A stretch of DNA of 64,000 bases from contig JAVHZZ010000011.1 of the NCBI GenBank assembly GCA_036250195.1, positions 2,023,033 through 2,087,032 on the forward strand, written 5' to 3'. The position numbers and the translations under genes were made by a program. Below, in pieces: positions 9,001 through 18,093 of this stretch. The notes under the pieces were generated by a model. It saw nothing but the letters and a program-made list of their open reading frames with translations. It was not told the DNA's origin and searched no databases. Position 1 is the first letter of the stretch; the number at the start of each line of letters is the position of its first letter. The DNA is from Mixophyes australis (lineage: Eukaryota; Chordata; Amphibia; Anura; Limnodynastidae).

Positions 9001-11485
9001 CCCCCCCTTCCTCTCTCTCTTCCCCCCCTTCCTCTCTCTCTTCCCCCCCCCTTCCTCTCTCTCTTCCCCCCCCTTCCTCTCTCTCTTCCCCCCCCCTTCC
9101 TCTCTCTCTTCCCCCCGCCCCTTCCTCTCTCTCTTCCCCCCCCCCTTCCTCTCTCTCTTCCCCCCCCCCTTCCTCTCTCTCTTCCCCCCCCCCCTTCCTC
9201 TCTCTCTTCCCCCCCCCCCCTTCCTCTCTCTCTTCCCCCCCCCCTTCCTCTCTCTCTTCCCCCCCCCTTCCTCTCTCTCTTCCCCCCCCCTTCCTCTCTC
9301 TCTTCCCCCCCCCCCTTCCTCTCTCTCTTCCCCCCCCCCTTCCTCTCTCTCTTCCCCCTCCCCTTCCTCTCTCTCTCCCCCTCCCCTTCCTCTCTCTCTC
9401 CCCCTCCCCTTCCTCTCTCTCTCCCCCTCCCCTTCCTCTCTCTCTCCCCCTCCCCTTCCTCTCTCTCTCCCCCTCCCCTTCCTCTCTCTCTCCCCCCTCC
9501 CCTTCCTCTCTCTCCCCCTCCCCTTCCTCTCTCTCTCCCCCTCCCCTTCCTCTCTCTCTCCCCCCCCTTCCTCTCTCTCTCCCCCCCCCTTCCTCTCTCT
9601 CTTCCCCCCCTCTTCCTCTCTCTCTTCCCCCCTTCTCTCTCTCTTCCCCCTTCTCTCTTATTCTCCCCCCTTCTCTCTCTTCTCCCCCCTCCTTCTCTCT
9701 CTCTTCTCCCCCCCCTTCTCTCCTCCCCCCCTTCTCTCCTCCCCCCCTTCTCTCCTCCCCCCTTCTCTCCTCCCCCCCTTCTCTCTCTCTTCCCCCCTTC
9801 TCTCTCTCTTCCCCCTTCTCTCTTATTCTCCCCCCTTCTCTCTCTTCTCCCCCCTCCTTCTCTCTCTCCTCCCCCCCTTCTCTCTCTCCTTCCCCCCTTC
9901 TCTCTCTCTTCCCCCTTCTCTCTTATTCTCCCCCCTTCTCTCTCTCTTCCCCTTCTCTCTTATTCTCCCCCCTTCTCTCTCTTCTCCCCCCTCCTTCTCT
10001 CTCTCGTCTCCCCCCCCCTTCTCTCTCTTCTCCCCCCTCCTTCTCTCTCTCGTCTCCCCCCCCCCTTCTCTCTCTCTTCCCCCCTTCTCTCTTATTCTCC
10101 CCCCTTCTCTCTCTTCTCCCCCCTCCTTCTCTCTCTCTTCTCCCCCCCTTCTCTCTCTTCTCCCCCCCTTCTCTCTCTTCCCCCCCCCTTCTCTCTCTTC
10201 CCCCCCCCTTCTCTCTTTCTCTCTCTCCCCCCCCTTCTCTCTCTTCACCCCCCCTTCTCTCTTATTCTCCCCCCTTCTCTCTCTCTTCCCCTTCTCTCTT
10301 ATTCTCCCTCCTTCTCTCTCTTCTCCCCCCTCCTTCTCTCTCTCGTCTCCCCCCCCCCCTTCTCTCTCTTCTCCCCCCTCCTTCTCTCTCTCGTCTCCCC
10401 CCCCCTTCTCTCTCTCTTCCCCCCTTCTCTCTTATTCTCCCCCCTTCTCTCTCTTCTCCCCCCTCCTTCTCTCTCTCTTCTCCCCCCCTTCTCTCTCTTC
10501 TCCCCCCCTTCTCTCTCTTCCCCCCCCCCTTCTCTCTCTTCCCCCCCCCTTCTCTCTTTCTCTCTCTCCCCCCCCCTTCTCTCTCTTCTCCCCCCCTTCT
10601 CTCTCTTCTCCCCCCCTTCTCTCTCTTCACCCCCCCTTCTCTCTCTTCCCCCCCCCTTCTCTCTTTCTCTCTCTCCCCCCCCCTTCTCTCTCTTCTCCCC
10701 CCCTTCTCTCTCTTCTCCCCCCCTTCTCTCTCTTCTCCCCCCCTTCTCTCTCTTCACCCCCCCTTCTCTCTCTTCCCCCCCCTTCTCTCTTTCTCTCTCT
10801 CCCCCCCCCTTCTCTCTCTTCACCCCCCCTTCTCTCTCTTCCCCCCCCCCCTTCTCTCTTTCTCTCTCCCCCTCCCCCCTTCTCTCCCCCTCCCTTGTAA
10901 CACAAACCTGCAGCAGTCTTAATAAAAGTGAAATGAAAGTGAGGATCTCCAGTGATAAGTGAATGACAATATTTGGCCTCTCATTCAGGTGGCTGGAGGT
11001 ACAAGTGGCTAACTTCACCTGCATGGAGCGCTGGGTCCTGTACCTCCGCTTGTTGCAGCAAGCTCTATGGCCCGGAGGGGCCCTGCGGACGCAGCCTCGG
11101 CCAGCAAGGACTCAGGAACAGAAAGATGCAGCTCACGATCAGGCCTTGCACAGCCTTATGGGTATTTTACCAGGTGAGTTTATGACTCTGCCTCCACCGC
11201 AGCCATCTCCGTGTGTGGCGCTCTCACACTGTGTCCTGTCTGTCCACAGATCTGGTCCAGGAGGTGTTGGGGGCTGAGAAGTGTCAGTATGTCTGGCAGG
11301 CCGTCCTGGACTCGCTCCAGCACCCTCAGATCAACAGGTAAATGATGTGACAGCGTATAAGTAGTGTAAGATGAAATCTATTACACAGCTTCTGTTATAA
11401 TAAGATCTCCTGTCTCTGCAGACATTTGCTGTACAGTATATGGGACATCCTCCTGGACAGTCTGATCTCCGATGCCCCATTGTAG
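1..11485 (+). CDS. SNX19: Sorting nexin 19, C-terminal part (7 exons, 5' end outside window)
   Basis: Coding exons are 1-92, 3398-3494, 4107-4245, 4508-4847, 10989-11173, 11250-11337 and 11422-11485. All junctions are GT-AG and phases agree, giving 334 codons and a TAG stop. The product begins just after the PX domain ([15 protein letters not shown]), runs through a linker ([17 protein letters not shown], then [15 protein letters not shown]), and ends in the C-terminal nexin domain ([56 protein letters not shown]). These blocks match the order and spacing I know for vertebrate SNX19. The family is anchored in endosomal/ER membranes by N-terminal segments and binds phosphoinositides through PX; neither region is in this window. 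The linker carries a 10-residue coding repeat that I do not recall in mammalian SNX19, and the tail after the nexin domain is only a few residues long. Identification is by recalled family sequence, not a search. Confidence 0.93.
187..783 (+). mobile_element. LINE (L2/CR1-like) 3' end, in SNX19 intron
   Basis: The left part encodes the end of a reverse-transcriptase ORF ([15 protein letters not shown]). Next comes a C/T-rich 3' UTR containing the AGCAGGGCTCTC block, and a tail reading TGTACGGCGCTACGG, GGCGCCCTATAAATAAA and then TTAATAATAA. The same tail recurs at 39195-39263 and, on the other strand, at 46072-46260, so this is one dispersed family. L2/CR1 placement is from the recalled C-terminal motif. 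Confidence 0.75.
800..2159. repeat. 30-bp CpG-dense minisatellite, about 45 units
   Basis: The unit contains CGGCTCTGTGTGGGGGCGGC and is repeated in strict 30-bp register, two units per 60 bases. Almost the only variation is one base giving GGCGCGG or GGCCCGG. Each unit holds three or four CpGs and one GGGGCGG (GC-box-like) motif. The 30-bp period leaves several frames open on both strands; those frames are not genes. Confidence 0.97.
2160..3397. other. Intron remainder, mostly unassigned
   Basis: I recognise no element here apart from the CTCF-like site at 2519-2532 and a degenerate purine/AT simple repeat (GAGAGAGAT and GATATAGATATA blocks) at about 3195-3355. Confidence 0.5.
2519..2532 (-). 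promoter_or_regulatory. CTCF-like core motif
   Basis: On the minus strand it reads CCAGCAGGGGGCAG, matching all 14 positions of the CTCF core CCASYAGRKGGCRS. Occupancy cannot be judged from sequence. Confidence 0.5.
3398..3494 (+). CDS. SNX19: SNX19 exon (SRLRF...YSVRESST)
   Basis: The acceptor is TTCTCAG at 3391-3397 and the donor is GTGAGA at 3495. The exon encodes a basic SRLRFPSSK segment and then a helix-like [14 protein letters not shown] segment that matches the SNX19 linker. It ends in phase 0. Confidence 0.92.
3633..3827. repeat. 26-bp minisatellite, about 7.5 units, in SNX19 intron
   Basis: The unit contains CTCGCGGGTTGCACGC followed by TTGGCGCTGG. Four near-identical units are followed by two with CTCACTGG and two more diverged ones at the right edge. 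Confidence 0.95.
4107..4245 (+). CDS. SNX19: SNX19 exon ([15 protein letters not shown])
   Basis: The acceptor is CCCGCAG at 4100-4106 and the donor is GTAGGA at 4246. It encodes [20 protein letters not shown] followed by a serine/arginine-rich stretch ending NPQTTG. The MESFI-KQ block is a conserved SNX19 linker motif. The exon ends one base into a glycine codon. Confidence 0.92.
4501..4740 (+). repeat. 30-bp coding minisatellite spanning the splice acceptor, 8 units
   Basis: The array starts in the last seven intron bases (GGGACAG) and continues into the exon. The unit is GGGACAGGTCTGG followed by GCGGCGGTCCCTCTGC and one more base. The in-frame product is [10 protein letters not shown]. 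Units 1 and 3-8 keep ACAG|GT, and unit 2 has ACTGG instead. Confidence 0.95.
4508..4847 (+). CDS. SNX19: SNX19 exon with 10-residue coding repeat and start of nexin C domain
   Basis: The acceptor is GGGACAG at 4501-4507 and the donor is GTGAGA at 4848. The first 77 or so codons are eight tandem copies of a 10-residue unit (consensus [10 protein letters not shown]). They are followed by [35 protein letters not shown] and an arginine split across the junction, which is the N-terminal part of the nexin C domain. The Gly/Ser/Pro/Ala repeat should be disordered and sits where the mammalian protein has a variable linker. Frame is kept because the repeat unit is 30 bp. Confidence 0.88.
4848..6206. 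other. SNX19 intron, no firm feature
   Basis: There is a T/A-rich stretch at about 5335-5420 (TTTATTTTATTTTTATTTTA). It could be the A-rich 3' tail of a minus-strand L1-like element, but nothing else supports this. A 17-base G run lies at 5986-6002. Nothing else is recognised. Confidence 0.4.
6207..6601. repeat. 94-bp direct repeat flanking the assembly gap
   Basis: Bases 6207-6300 and 6508-6601 are identical over 94 bases (GATGGGAGAGACGCC ... AGAGAGACAA), one on each side of the N run. This looks like unmerged contig overlap, although a real tandem duplication is possible. Confidence 0.9.
6301..6500. other. Scaffold gap of exactly 200 N
   Basis: There are 200 consecutive N bases, a round number typical of a placeholder inserted by scaffolding software and not a measured distance. 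Confidence 0.98.
6602..7549. other. SNX19 intron, unassigned
   Basis: I see no recognisable element. A CTCF-like site with one mismatch (CCAGAAGATGGCGC) lies at 7146-7159 on the + strand. A short (TC)n run lies near 7235-7250. Confidence 0.4.
7550..10897 (+). repeat. 3.3-kb C/T-only low-complexity tract
   Basis: About 3.35 kb of almost pure pyrimidine on the sense strand, built of CCCCCCTTCTCTCTC-like blocks with a period near 20 bp. Purines are rare (isolated A in TTATTCTCC and TTCACCCC, isolated G in CTCGTCTCC). From about 9640 onward those rare purines mark a higher-order repeat. The 1116-codon open frame here exists only because no stop codon can form in a C/T-only strand. Confidence 0.97.
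10989..11173 (+). CDS. SNX19: SNX19 exon ([10 protein letters not shown] ... SLMGILP)
   Basis: The acceptor is CATTCAG at 10982-10988 and the donor is GTGAGT at 11174. It encodes [20 protein letters not shown], then [16 protein letters not shown] and [11 protein letters not shown]. This is the core of the sorting-nexin C-terminal domain and the strongest single identification of the gene. It lies 91 bases after the end of the 3.3-kb pyrimidine tract. Confidence 0.95.
11250..11337 (+). CDS. SNX19: SNX19 exon ([12 protein letters not shown] ... HPQIN)
   Basis: The acceptor is TCCACAG at 11243-11249 and the donor is GTAAAT at 11338. It encodes [20 protein letters not shown] and SLQHPQINR, a conserved nexin C segment. 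The intron before it is only 76 bases, and the arginine codon is completed by the next exon. Confidence 0.94.
11422..11485 (+). CDS. SNX19: SNX19 last coding exon and stop
   Basis: The acceptor is CTCTGCAG at 11414-11421. It encodes [20 protein letters not shown] and a TAG stop at 11483-11485. The HLLYS and DILL residues end the nexin C domain. The mammalian protein continues with a longer serine-rich tail, which is absent here. Confidence 0.92.
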
Positions 11486-12330
11486 GCAGACGGAGGCTGA
11501 GCAGTTAGTGCTGCTGGGGCATTGTGGAGATTCCGGCTACACCAGTGAGGACTGAGCGCATTCTGGGGAGGGGGGTCCTGCAGATCCCACGGCTGGGAAC
11601 CATCTCGCTGTCTGTACTACCTCCATATTCCTCGCAGAGAATCTCTAACAGATCTTTGCTTTTTAATGTTCAAAGTGTTAATGTGATTGTATAAAACAAC
11701 AGTCACTGTGCGTCGTAGATCTGTCCTCTATGGAGACACCTAGTGTGAGTGTGAGCACTGGACGTGTGAACACACACAGCTCACTTGATGAATGTAGTTT
11801 TGCACCTGATCCCACACATGGGTAGCGTGTTAGGACATGAAGAACAGCATCAGCCGGCAGTCATGTGACACATCGGCTCCGCGGAATGAGTGTCATCACA
11901 TGGGCAACATCCCGTCTCAGCAGAATGCCGCATTGTCCTGGTCAGAAAGCCGCAGCGTTGTGATACACACGGCCGACACTGGCTTATAGCGCGTTGTTCA
12001 TGTGAACGGCAGCAAGTTATTGTGTCTGCATGGACTCACTGATGTATTGTCTGTTGTATTCTTATTATGATAATGAGTAAATTGCAGTGATCCTGTCTCC
12101 TCTAGTTATCCTGACGGGCACTGTCTCACATTGTGTTACTTAGACGTGTCACTGCGTGTCCTTGATCACGTCATACAGAGGAAACATCGATAATGACCAA
12201 TGTCGCTCGTCTGCAGGTAAACTGGATGCAGGACAGTGGGGCATGTTTATAAAACCTGGCGCAGAGGAAAAAGTGGTGTTGTCACGTGGGTGCGCCGCTG
12301 CTTATCCTGAGCGCTGCCGTGTAGTGTGAC
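11486..12330 (+). other. Probable SNX19 3' UTR and downstream flank
   Basis: This is non-coding sequence after the stop codon. I see no AATAAA or ATTAAA hexamer up to the 20-bp minisatellite at 12331. A weak variant, TATAAA, lies at 11690-11695. The true cleavage site is therefore not fixed by sequence. Confidence 0.45.
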
Positions 12331-12947
12331 TGTTATGTATTGATCATATCGGTAAGGTATTGATCATATCAGTTATGTATTAATCATATCGGTTAGGTAT
12401 TGATCATATCCGTTATGTATTAATCATATCCGTTAGGTATTGATCATATCGGTTAGGTGTTGATCATATCGGTTAGGTGTTGATCATATCGGTTAGGTGT
12501 TGATCATATCGGTTAGGTGTTGATCATATCGGTTAGGTGTTGATCATATCGGTTAGGTGTTGATCATATCGGTAAGGTGTTGACCATATCGGTAAGGTGT
12601 TGACCATATCGGTAAGGTGTTGACCATATCGGTAAGGTGTTGACCATATCGGTAAGGTGTTGACCATATCGGTAAGGTGTTGACCATATCGGTAAGGTGT
12701 TGATCATATCGGTTAGATGTTGACCATATCGGTTAGGTGTTGACCATATCGGTAAGGTGTTGATCATATCGGTTAGATGTTGACCATATCGGTTAGATGT
12801 TGACCATATCGGTTAGGTGTTGATCATATCGGTTAGGTGTTGATCATATCGGTTAGGTGTTGACCATATCGGTTAGGTGTTGACCATATCGGTAAGGTGT
12901 TGACCATATCGGTTAGATGTTGATCATATCGGTTAGGTGTTGATCAT
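12331..12947. repeat. 20-bp minisatellite, about 31 units
   Basis: The unit is TGATCATATCGGTTAGGTGT, with GACC/GATC and GGTAAG/GGTTAG variants. The period is exactly 20 and the variants cluster: GACC with GGTAAG in the middle, GATC with GGTTAG at the ends. Confidence 0.97.
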
Positions 12948-13158
12948 GTAGATGTTCTCAGAATGTGATTACGTTTCTACAAGCTTCTGTTCTGCGACCA
13001 GCCAGTTCCATTGTCTGTAGGTGATTTATATACCGGTGATAGTGGGAGTAGTAATACAACAATTTTCACAAATTTTAAAATCTATTTTTGCACCATTTAC
13101 TACGAACAAACAATTACAGACTATAGATGTCTCCATCAGTTACCAGGTCCGTGTGCGG

Positions 13159-13298
13159 AGCAGTAGTATTGTGTATGTTATATAAATGTGTATATAATGT
13201 AGTGTGTATACTGTCAGGGTTATATGGATCAGTAGTATTGTGTATGTTATATAAATGTGTATATAATGTAGTGTGTGTACTGTCAGGGTTATATGGAG
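13159..13298. repeat. 70-bp tandem duplication
   Basis: Two copies of a 70-base AT-rich unit (AGTAGTATTGTGTATG ... GGGTTATATGGA) differ at only a few positions. Confidence 0.9.
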
Positions 13299-13344
13299 CA
13301 GAACTGTTTCTTGCACTTTATTTTGAAGCTAAATTGCACTTCAG

Positions 13345-13640
13345 AAATCACAATTAACTTTTATTTATAAAGCGACAACATATTACATAGCGCTGTACAT
13401 TGTGGGTATCATGACACGAAACACAAGGTAAAGATGGCCTTGCCCCATGAGCTTACACTCTAAGAGGAGTGGGGTAGCAGAATAACAGATGTAACGGGTG
13501 GTGGGGAAGTGGGTGTAAGACGGATTATAGGGGTGTATGGGGAGCAGGTAAAAATGGTGACGGGTGAGCAGATTACCCGTAATATTACTGTACAGGACCA
13601 AGGTGTCGAGGTGGAAGCAGCGGCCATGTAACTGGGCGGA
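13345..13640 (-). mobile_element. LINE 3'-UTR fragment, minus orientation
   Basis: Starts with TTTATTTATAAAGCG and CATAGCGCTGTACA, then has GCCCCATGAGCTTACACTC. These are the reverse complement of the dispersed LINE 3' UTR seen elsewhere in the window. Confidence 0.55.
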
Positions 13641-14560
13641 TTGTCTGCTCGTTGCTGACACGGTTCGTTCCTTTATTGTGAAATATTGTAATTACCCCAC
13701 ATTTCTAACCTATTGTCAGTAAAACGTACGCACCTTATTCACATATCTGCACATTAAAGGATTTGTATTACTGTAGCGCCGTAGTGTCTTGTTTGTCATT
13801 GTGATTATCTTGTCATTACCCCTTAATGCTGGTGCGATGCTGATTACTACTATATAACGACCAGTTACACCGTACAGTGACCACTATCCGTCCTGACGCA
13901 GGACATGAGTGAGGGGCTTTTAGACACAGTAATATCTGCTCTGCGGGGTCTCCGGTACTCAGTCTTGTGTGTAAGCCCCTCTCCGTCACCCAGGATTAGA
14001 CTCTTGTCCTTTTGTTATTTCTCTTCATTTCCTGTCTATTCACTCTCAGGGAAGTTTTGTAATCCCTCAAACATCAGAGCTCTGAGCTTTATATAACAGC
14101 CGCGGCCCCCTCACCGGACTCAGCGGACCTCATTCTCTTACACATATTGAGGGGTCTCTTCTCAATAGCTTGTGGTTTAGACATTTAATAAGTCAAGTAA
14201 TGATTTACGTAGCGAGCGGACTAGATGGGAAGAGACTGAACCGGACAAGTAATCTGCTCCAGGTTCCCCACCTTGGTTGTATGAGGACAGCAAATAAGAT
14301 CCCACCCAGGAATATCCCACTAGTGGAGACTTGTCATGAATTACTGGCACCAGAATAATATGAAGTATAGGCACATTTATCATTACTAGTGGATTGTAGG
14401 ATTTACACCACGTTCCATAACACACTTTGCTGTATATTTTACAAGCTTTTCAGCCTCTAGAACTCCAGTAGTAACATGCACAGATCAGCTACAACATTAA
14501 ACCACTGACAAGTGAAGTGAATAACGCTGATTATCTCCTTACATTGACACCTGACAAGTA
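13641..14560. other. Intergenic, nothing recognised
   Basis: Unique-looking sequence. No exon with splice signals, RNA gene or repeat is visible. Confidence 0.4.
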
Positions 14561-14569
14561 AGTGATCAG

Positions 14570-14905
14570 TCAGTCCCTGCAGTTGATGTGTTGGAAGCAG
14601 GAAAATGGGCAAATGTAAGGTTCTGAGCGACTTTAACCAGAGACAAATTGTGATGACTGGGTCAGAGCATCTCCAAGACGGCCGGTCTTGTGGGGTGATC
14701 CCGGTATGCAGTGGTTAGTACCTACCTAAAGTGGTCCAAGGAAGGACAATCAGTGAACCCCAACGGGGTCATGGGCGCCCAAGGCTCACTGATGCACGTA
14801 GGGAGTGCAGGCGTCTGTCTGGTCCAGTCCCACAGAAGAGCTGCTGTAGCACAAATTGCTGAAAAAGTTAATGCTGACTGTGACAGAAAGGTGTCTTGAT
14901 GGAAA
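14570..14905 (+). pseudogene. Tc1/mariner transposase N-terminal remnant
   Basis: Reads as a decayed Tc1-like DNA-binding region: LSDFNQRQIVMTG near 14620, VSTYLKWSKEGQ at about 14710-14750, then SHRRAAVAQIAEKVNA. This is the paired helix-turn-helix part of Tc3/Tc1 transposases. Frameshifts separate the blocks and there is no catalytic domain, so it cannot encode an active enzyme. Confidence 0.7.
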
Positions 14906-15120
14906 AGGCAGATAGCCCCCGTGTATATGGGAGGGGTGAGGACGTTGGGGATATAACGTTACTTCCAAGCTGTACTCATCCAAAAGGCAGAATTAGGAAA
15001 CTGCTCATTGAAAGTCATGAAGCGGGTAAGACCAATTCTAATTCTTAGACACTGTTCGTGGTGTCGTGCGTTTCATATGAAGTTTGTGACGTAGAAGAAC
15101 GTATTATTATTGTTCCACTA

Positions 15121-16234
15121 ATACCGCTTTCATACTGCCGCCCCGGCAATATCCCGGGTTTTTGAAACCGGGTTTTGTCGGGGCTCGGAGCGTCCCAGCT
15201 CAGAAACACCATTCATACTGCACCTCGGATCCGGGAATTTCCCGGGTTGACCCCATTCATACTGCACAAGTCTGTGCCCTGGCAATTTGTGGGAGTCATC
15301 ACCAGAGCAGTTTTCATTGGCTGAAAAATGGTGATGTCATTGAAAGGTGACTGGTTAATGCTGGAACACAGCATTTATATGTCTCATAATCTGGGGATGT
15401 GATGATTCACGCAATCAATATAATAATGTGTATAGTATTTGGGATCTAAGTACCTTTCTTCATCACTCAGCGACTGAACTTATCATTCGGATTCCTGCAC
15501 AATATTTACAAAAAGGTATGGTAAGAAGGTGTGTACCAAGATATTGGGATTTAAAGGTGCAGGGATAATAACTATTGGTGCTTAGAATTAAATTTTACTC
15601 TAATAAAACGAGGCAGCAACTTGACATGTACATTGAGCTTTCTTCTTTGTGACCCCTCTGTGGCTGAAGAATGAGCATTATACAGCTGCAGGGACTGGCT
15701 AAATGACCTTTAATTGTTGATGACCTTTATATACTACTTATATTCCAAATTTAGTGTACTTGTAGCTCTATTCTGGTTGATGTTCTTAATTTTCTCACAA
15801 TCCAAACCCAATTACTACATTTTACTCTTTCCCCTTTTAATAAAGAATAAAGAAAACTGAGAGGTCACCTTCAGTTCCAAAAAATGTATGTACACAGCAC
15901 AGTAGAATCACTGTGACATATGCTGCACACAGATCTGTACTATAAAACATACCCCTTACCATTGCCCCACAGTTCTTCATGAGTCACTGACAGGCAGACA
16001 GCCAATCATCTTGTTTTCTGTGCAACCCGGGTTGAAAAACCCAGGTTTTTCCATTCATAGTGCAGGCAACCCGGGTCCGACCCAGGAATTACCCCTCGAT
16101 AAATCCCGGGTTGAAGACCCGGGTTTTTAGACCCGGGATTTTTGACTTGTACCATTCATACTGCACCAAGACCCGGGTCGTTTGAGCTCGCCCCGGGAAA
16201 AACCCAGGATTTTGGTGCAGTATGAATGGGGTAT
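15121..16234. mobile_element. Non-autonomous DNA transposon with CCCGGG-rich inverted ends
   Basis: The ends are ATACCGCTTTCATACTGC and, reverse-complemented, ATACCCCATTCATACTGC (16 of 18 match). Each is flanked by TA (15119-15120 and 16235-16236), a plausible 2-bp target duplication. Both subterminal regions carry many copies of AACCCGGGTT-like palindromes and of TTCATACTGCAC or its complement. The interior has no transposase. The superfamily is not settled; a TA target suggests Tc1/mariner-like mobilisation. Confidence 0.65.
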
Positions 16235-16550
16235 TAGTAAAGTCCCCTACATATGACTAATTGTTTACATTACGTAAGTCACTTACATTCCGCCCGGACT
16301 ATCAAGGTTGGGAAATGTCCTCTGTGTCCTTGGTGTATTAAGGGCATAGTGCTGATAACTAGACACGTTGTCCTGCTTCATGCTCAGAAGTAAATGGGCC
16401 CTTATTCAAACTCAAGGGGATCAGTAATTGAATGATCACAGTTATTATTAATTCTCATCATCATATTAAGGATGTGGACTAAGCTCTTCCAAAATACCAC
16501 CCAATGGGCCCCTAAGTGTTTGTCAGATTGCATTACTATTCTTTATTAAT

Positions 16551-17086
16551 TAGAGATGCTCACTGACCCCCGTGAACTGGTTTTGGTTTTGGATTTGGAT
16601 TTTTTAGAAAGAATCCTAAAATATTCTAAAATCACATAATTTTGCTCTTTGTTTGATCCTACATTATTATTAACTTCAATAACACTAATGTCAAGTCATT
16701 TGCAGTCAATTTTGACCACCTCACAGGTCACAATATTATTTTCATACACTTTGGGACAAATACTGCAGCGACCTGGCTGGATGGTAAGCGACAGAGCAAT
16801 GACACAAACACACGGCAGCTCCTAGCACATCTAGGACACATTGGCACACAGCAGTGGCAGAAAAGAAAAATGGTGCAAGATGGAATTATCCTTGGGACAG
16901 CCCTCCCCCCCACCCACCGTTATGTTGGATCTTAAAAAGGAATCCAAAAATCCCGAGATCCGACGACGTAATAATGAAGTTTTGCCTTGTTTTCGATTCC
17001 GAAAAAGCGCGAAAGCCGGCTCGGTACTCGGATCTGCTAAGTTCGGGTGTGTTCGGTTCTTGGGGAACCGAACCTGAGCATCTCTA
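16551..17086. mobile_element. MITE-like element with GAGATGCTCA ends
   Basis: Begins TAGAGATGCTCA and ends TGAGCATCTCTA, a perfect 12-base inverted end including the TA. The right side holds nested palindromic text such as GTTCGGTTC and GGAACCGAACC. About 536 bp long, without coding capacity. Confidence 0.65.
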
Positions 17087-18093
17087 TCACTGTTGTATTT
17101 CTTAATCTGTATCATTACTACTGATAAAATGATCATTCTGGGGAAATAAACGTTTACTGATTGTCACATGAACGAGACACGACTGCCAGGTCTGAGAAGA
17201 CAATGAGGGGGCTGCGGGCAGTGTCCATAGTCCTCGCACAAAGACATCAAAGCAGCCTTTTATTTCCTCCTTGTATCACTATTAACTGGAGGGTCCAAAT
17301 CTTCACATCAGCAGCCTGTGTACGGCTGTCATCACGTCCCCGATGGTTTGTTATAAGTGACTCTGGATTATCCCAAATCAATAGCAAGTGGTCTTTTCCT
17401 GCTTAATATAAGTGTTGTGTACATGGCGACCTCTTCCCACCACTCTCCCATTCAATCCAGGGTCTTTTGTATTGAGTGTCATGCTTGAGAAGCAGACAAA
17501 GGCGGCTTAGTTCAGCCACCACGTAGGTAAATACTGGGCAGAGAATTAAGCTGTGAGAGCGGAACCAGTTTCCACAGAGCTTTTTGTGATTAAATGTAAT
17601 GGTGGAAGCGGTGTGAGAGCCGGTCTCTTGGTACAAGCTCACATCCTGCCGTCTCGTCTTCTAATGCGGAACCAGAGACCTCATGTATTATGAAAGTCAT
17701 ATCCAGAGTGGCTTTAGATGAAGTGTTCTTTGTCTTACCCCAACCTGCTCATAGTTAATGAGGTGGTTCTTTTTCTTATGGGGTAGAATCCAGTCTACAA
17801 CTAATGAACCTCAAGAATACAGAACACCGTCTGCCCAATTCTCATACACAATCTAAATGCTAAAACTATAACTTGATGGAGAAAATATAGATGTACAAAG
17901 GGATCCGTCCAAAGCATCTGGATGAAATTATGAGGCCATAAAAAGCACCACCAGCAGAATTTGGGCTATCGCTGTCACGTAACCGAAAAATAGCAAATCA
18001 CAGAGCAGAAGTCCCCATCACATGACAATAAACTTAAAAGTAGCAGCAATGATTCCCTGTCACCTTTATTCCTCCAGAGAAACGTTGCTGTCC
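17087..18093. other. Intergenic, nothing recognised
   Basis: No exon, RNA gene or clear repeat can be supported here. Confidence 0.4.

Noticed and set aside
7550..10900. A 1116-codon open frame on the + strand and Arg/Glu/Gly-rich frames on the minus strand
   Set aside because: A C/T-only strand cannot form stop codons, and the products are Ser/Pro/Leu/Phe low-complexity. It lies between two well-defined SNX19 exons.
12331..12947. Interstitial telomere repeat because of GGTTAGGTGTTG
   Set aside because: The 20-bp unit is not TTAGGG and no pure telomere hexamer run is present.
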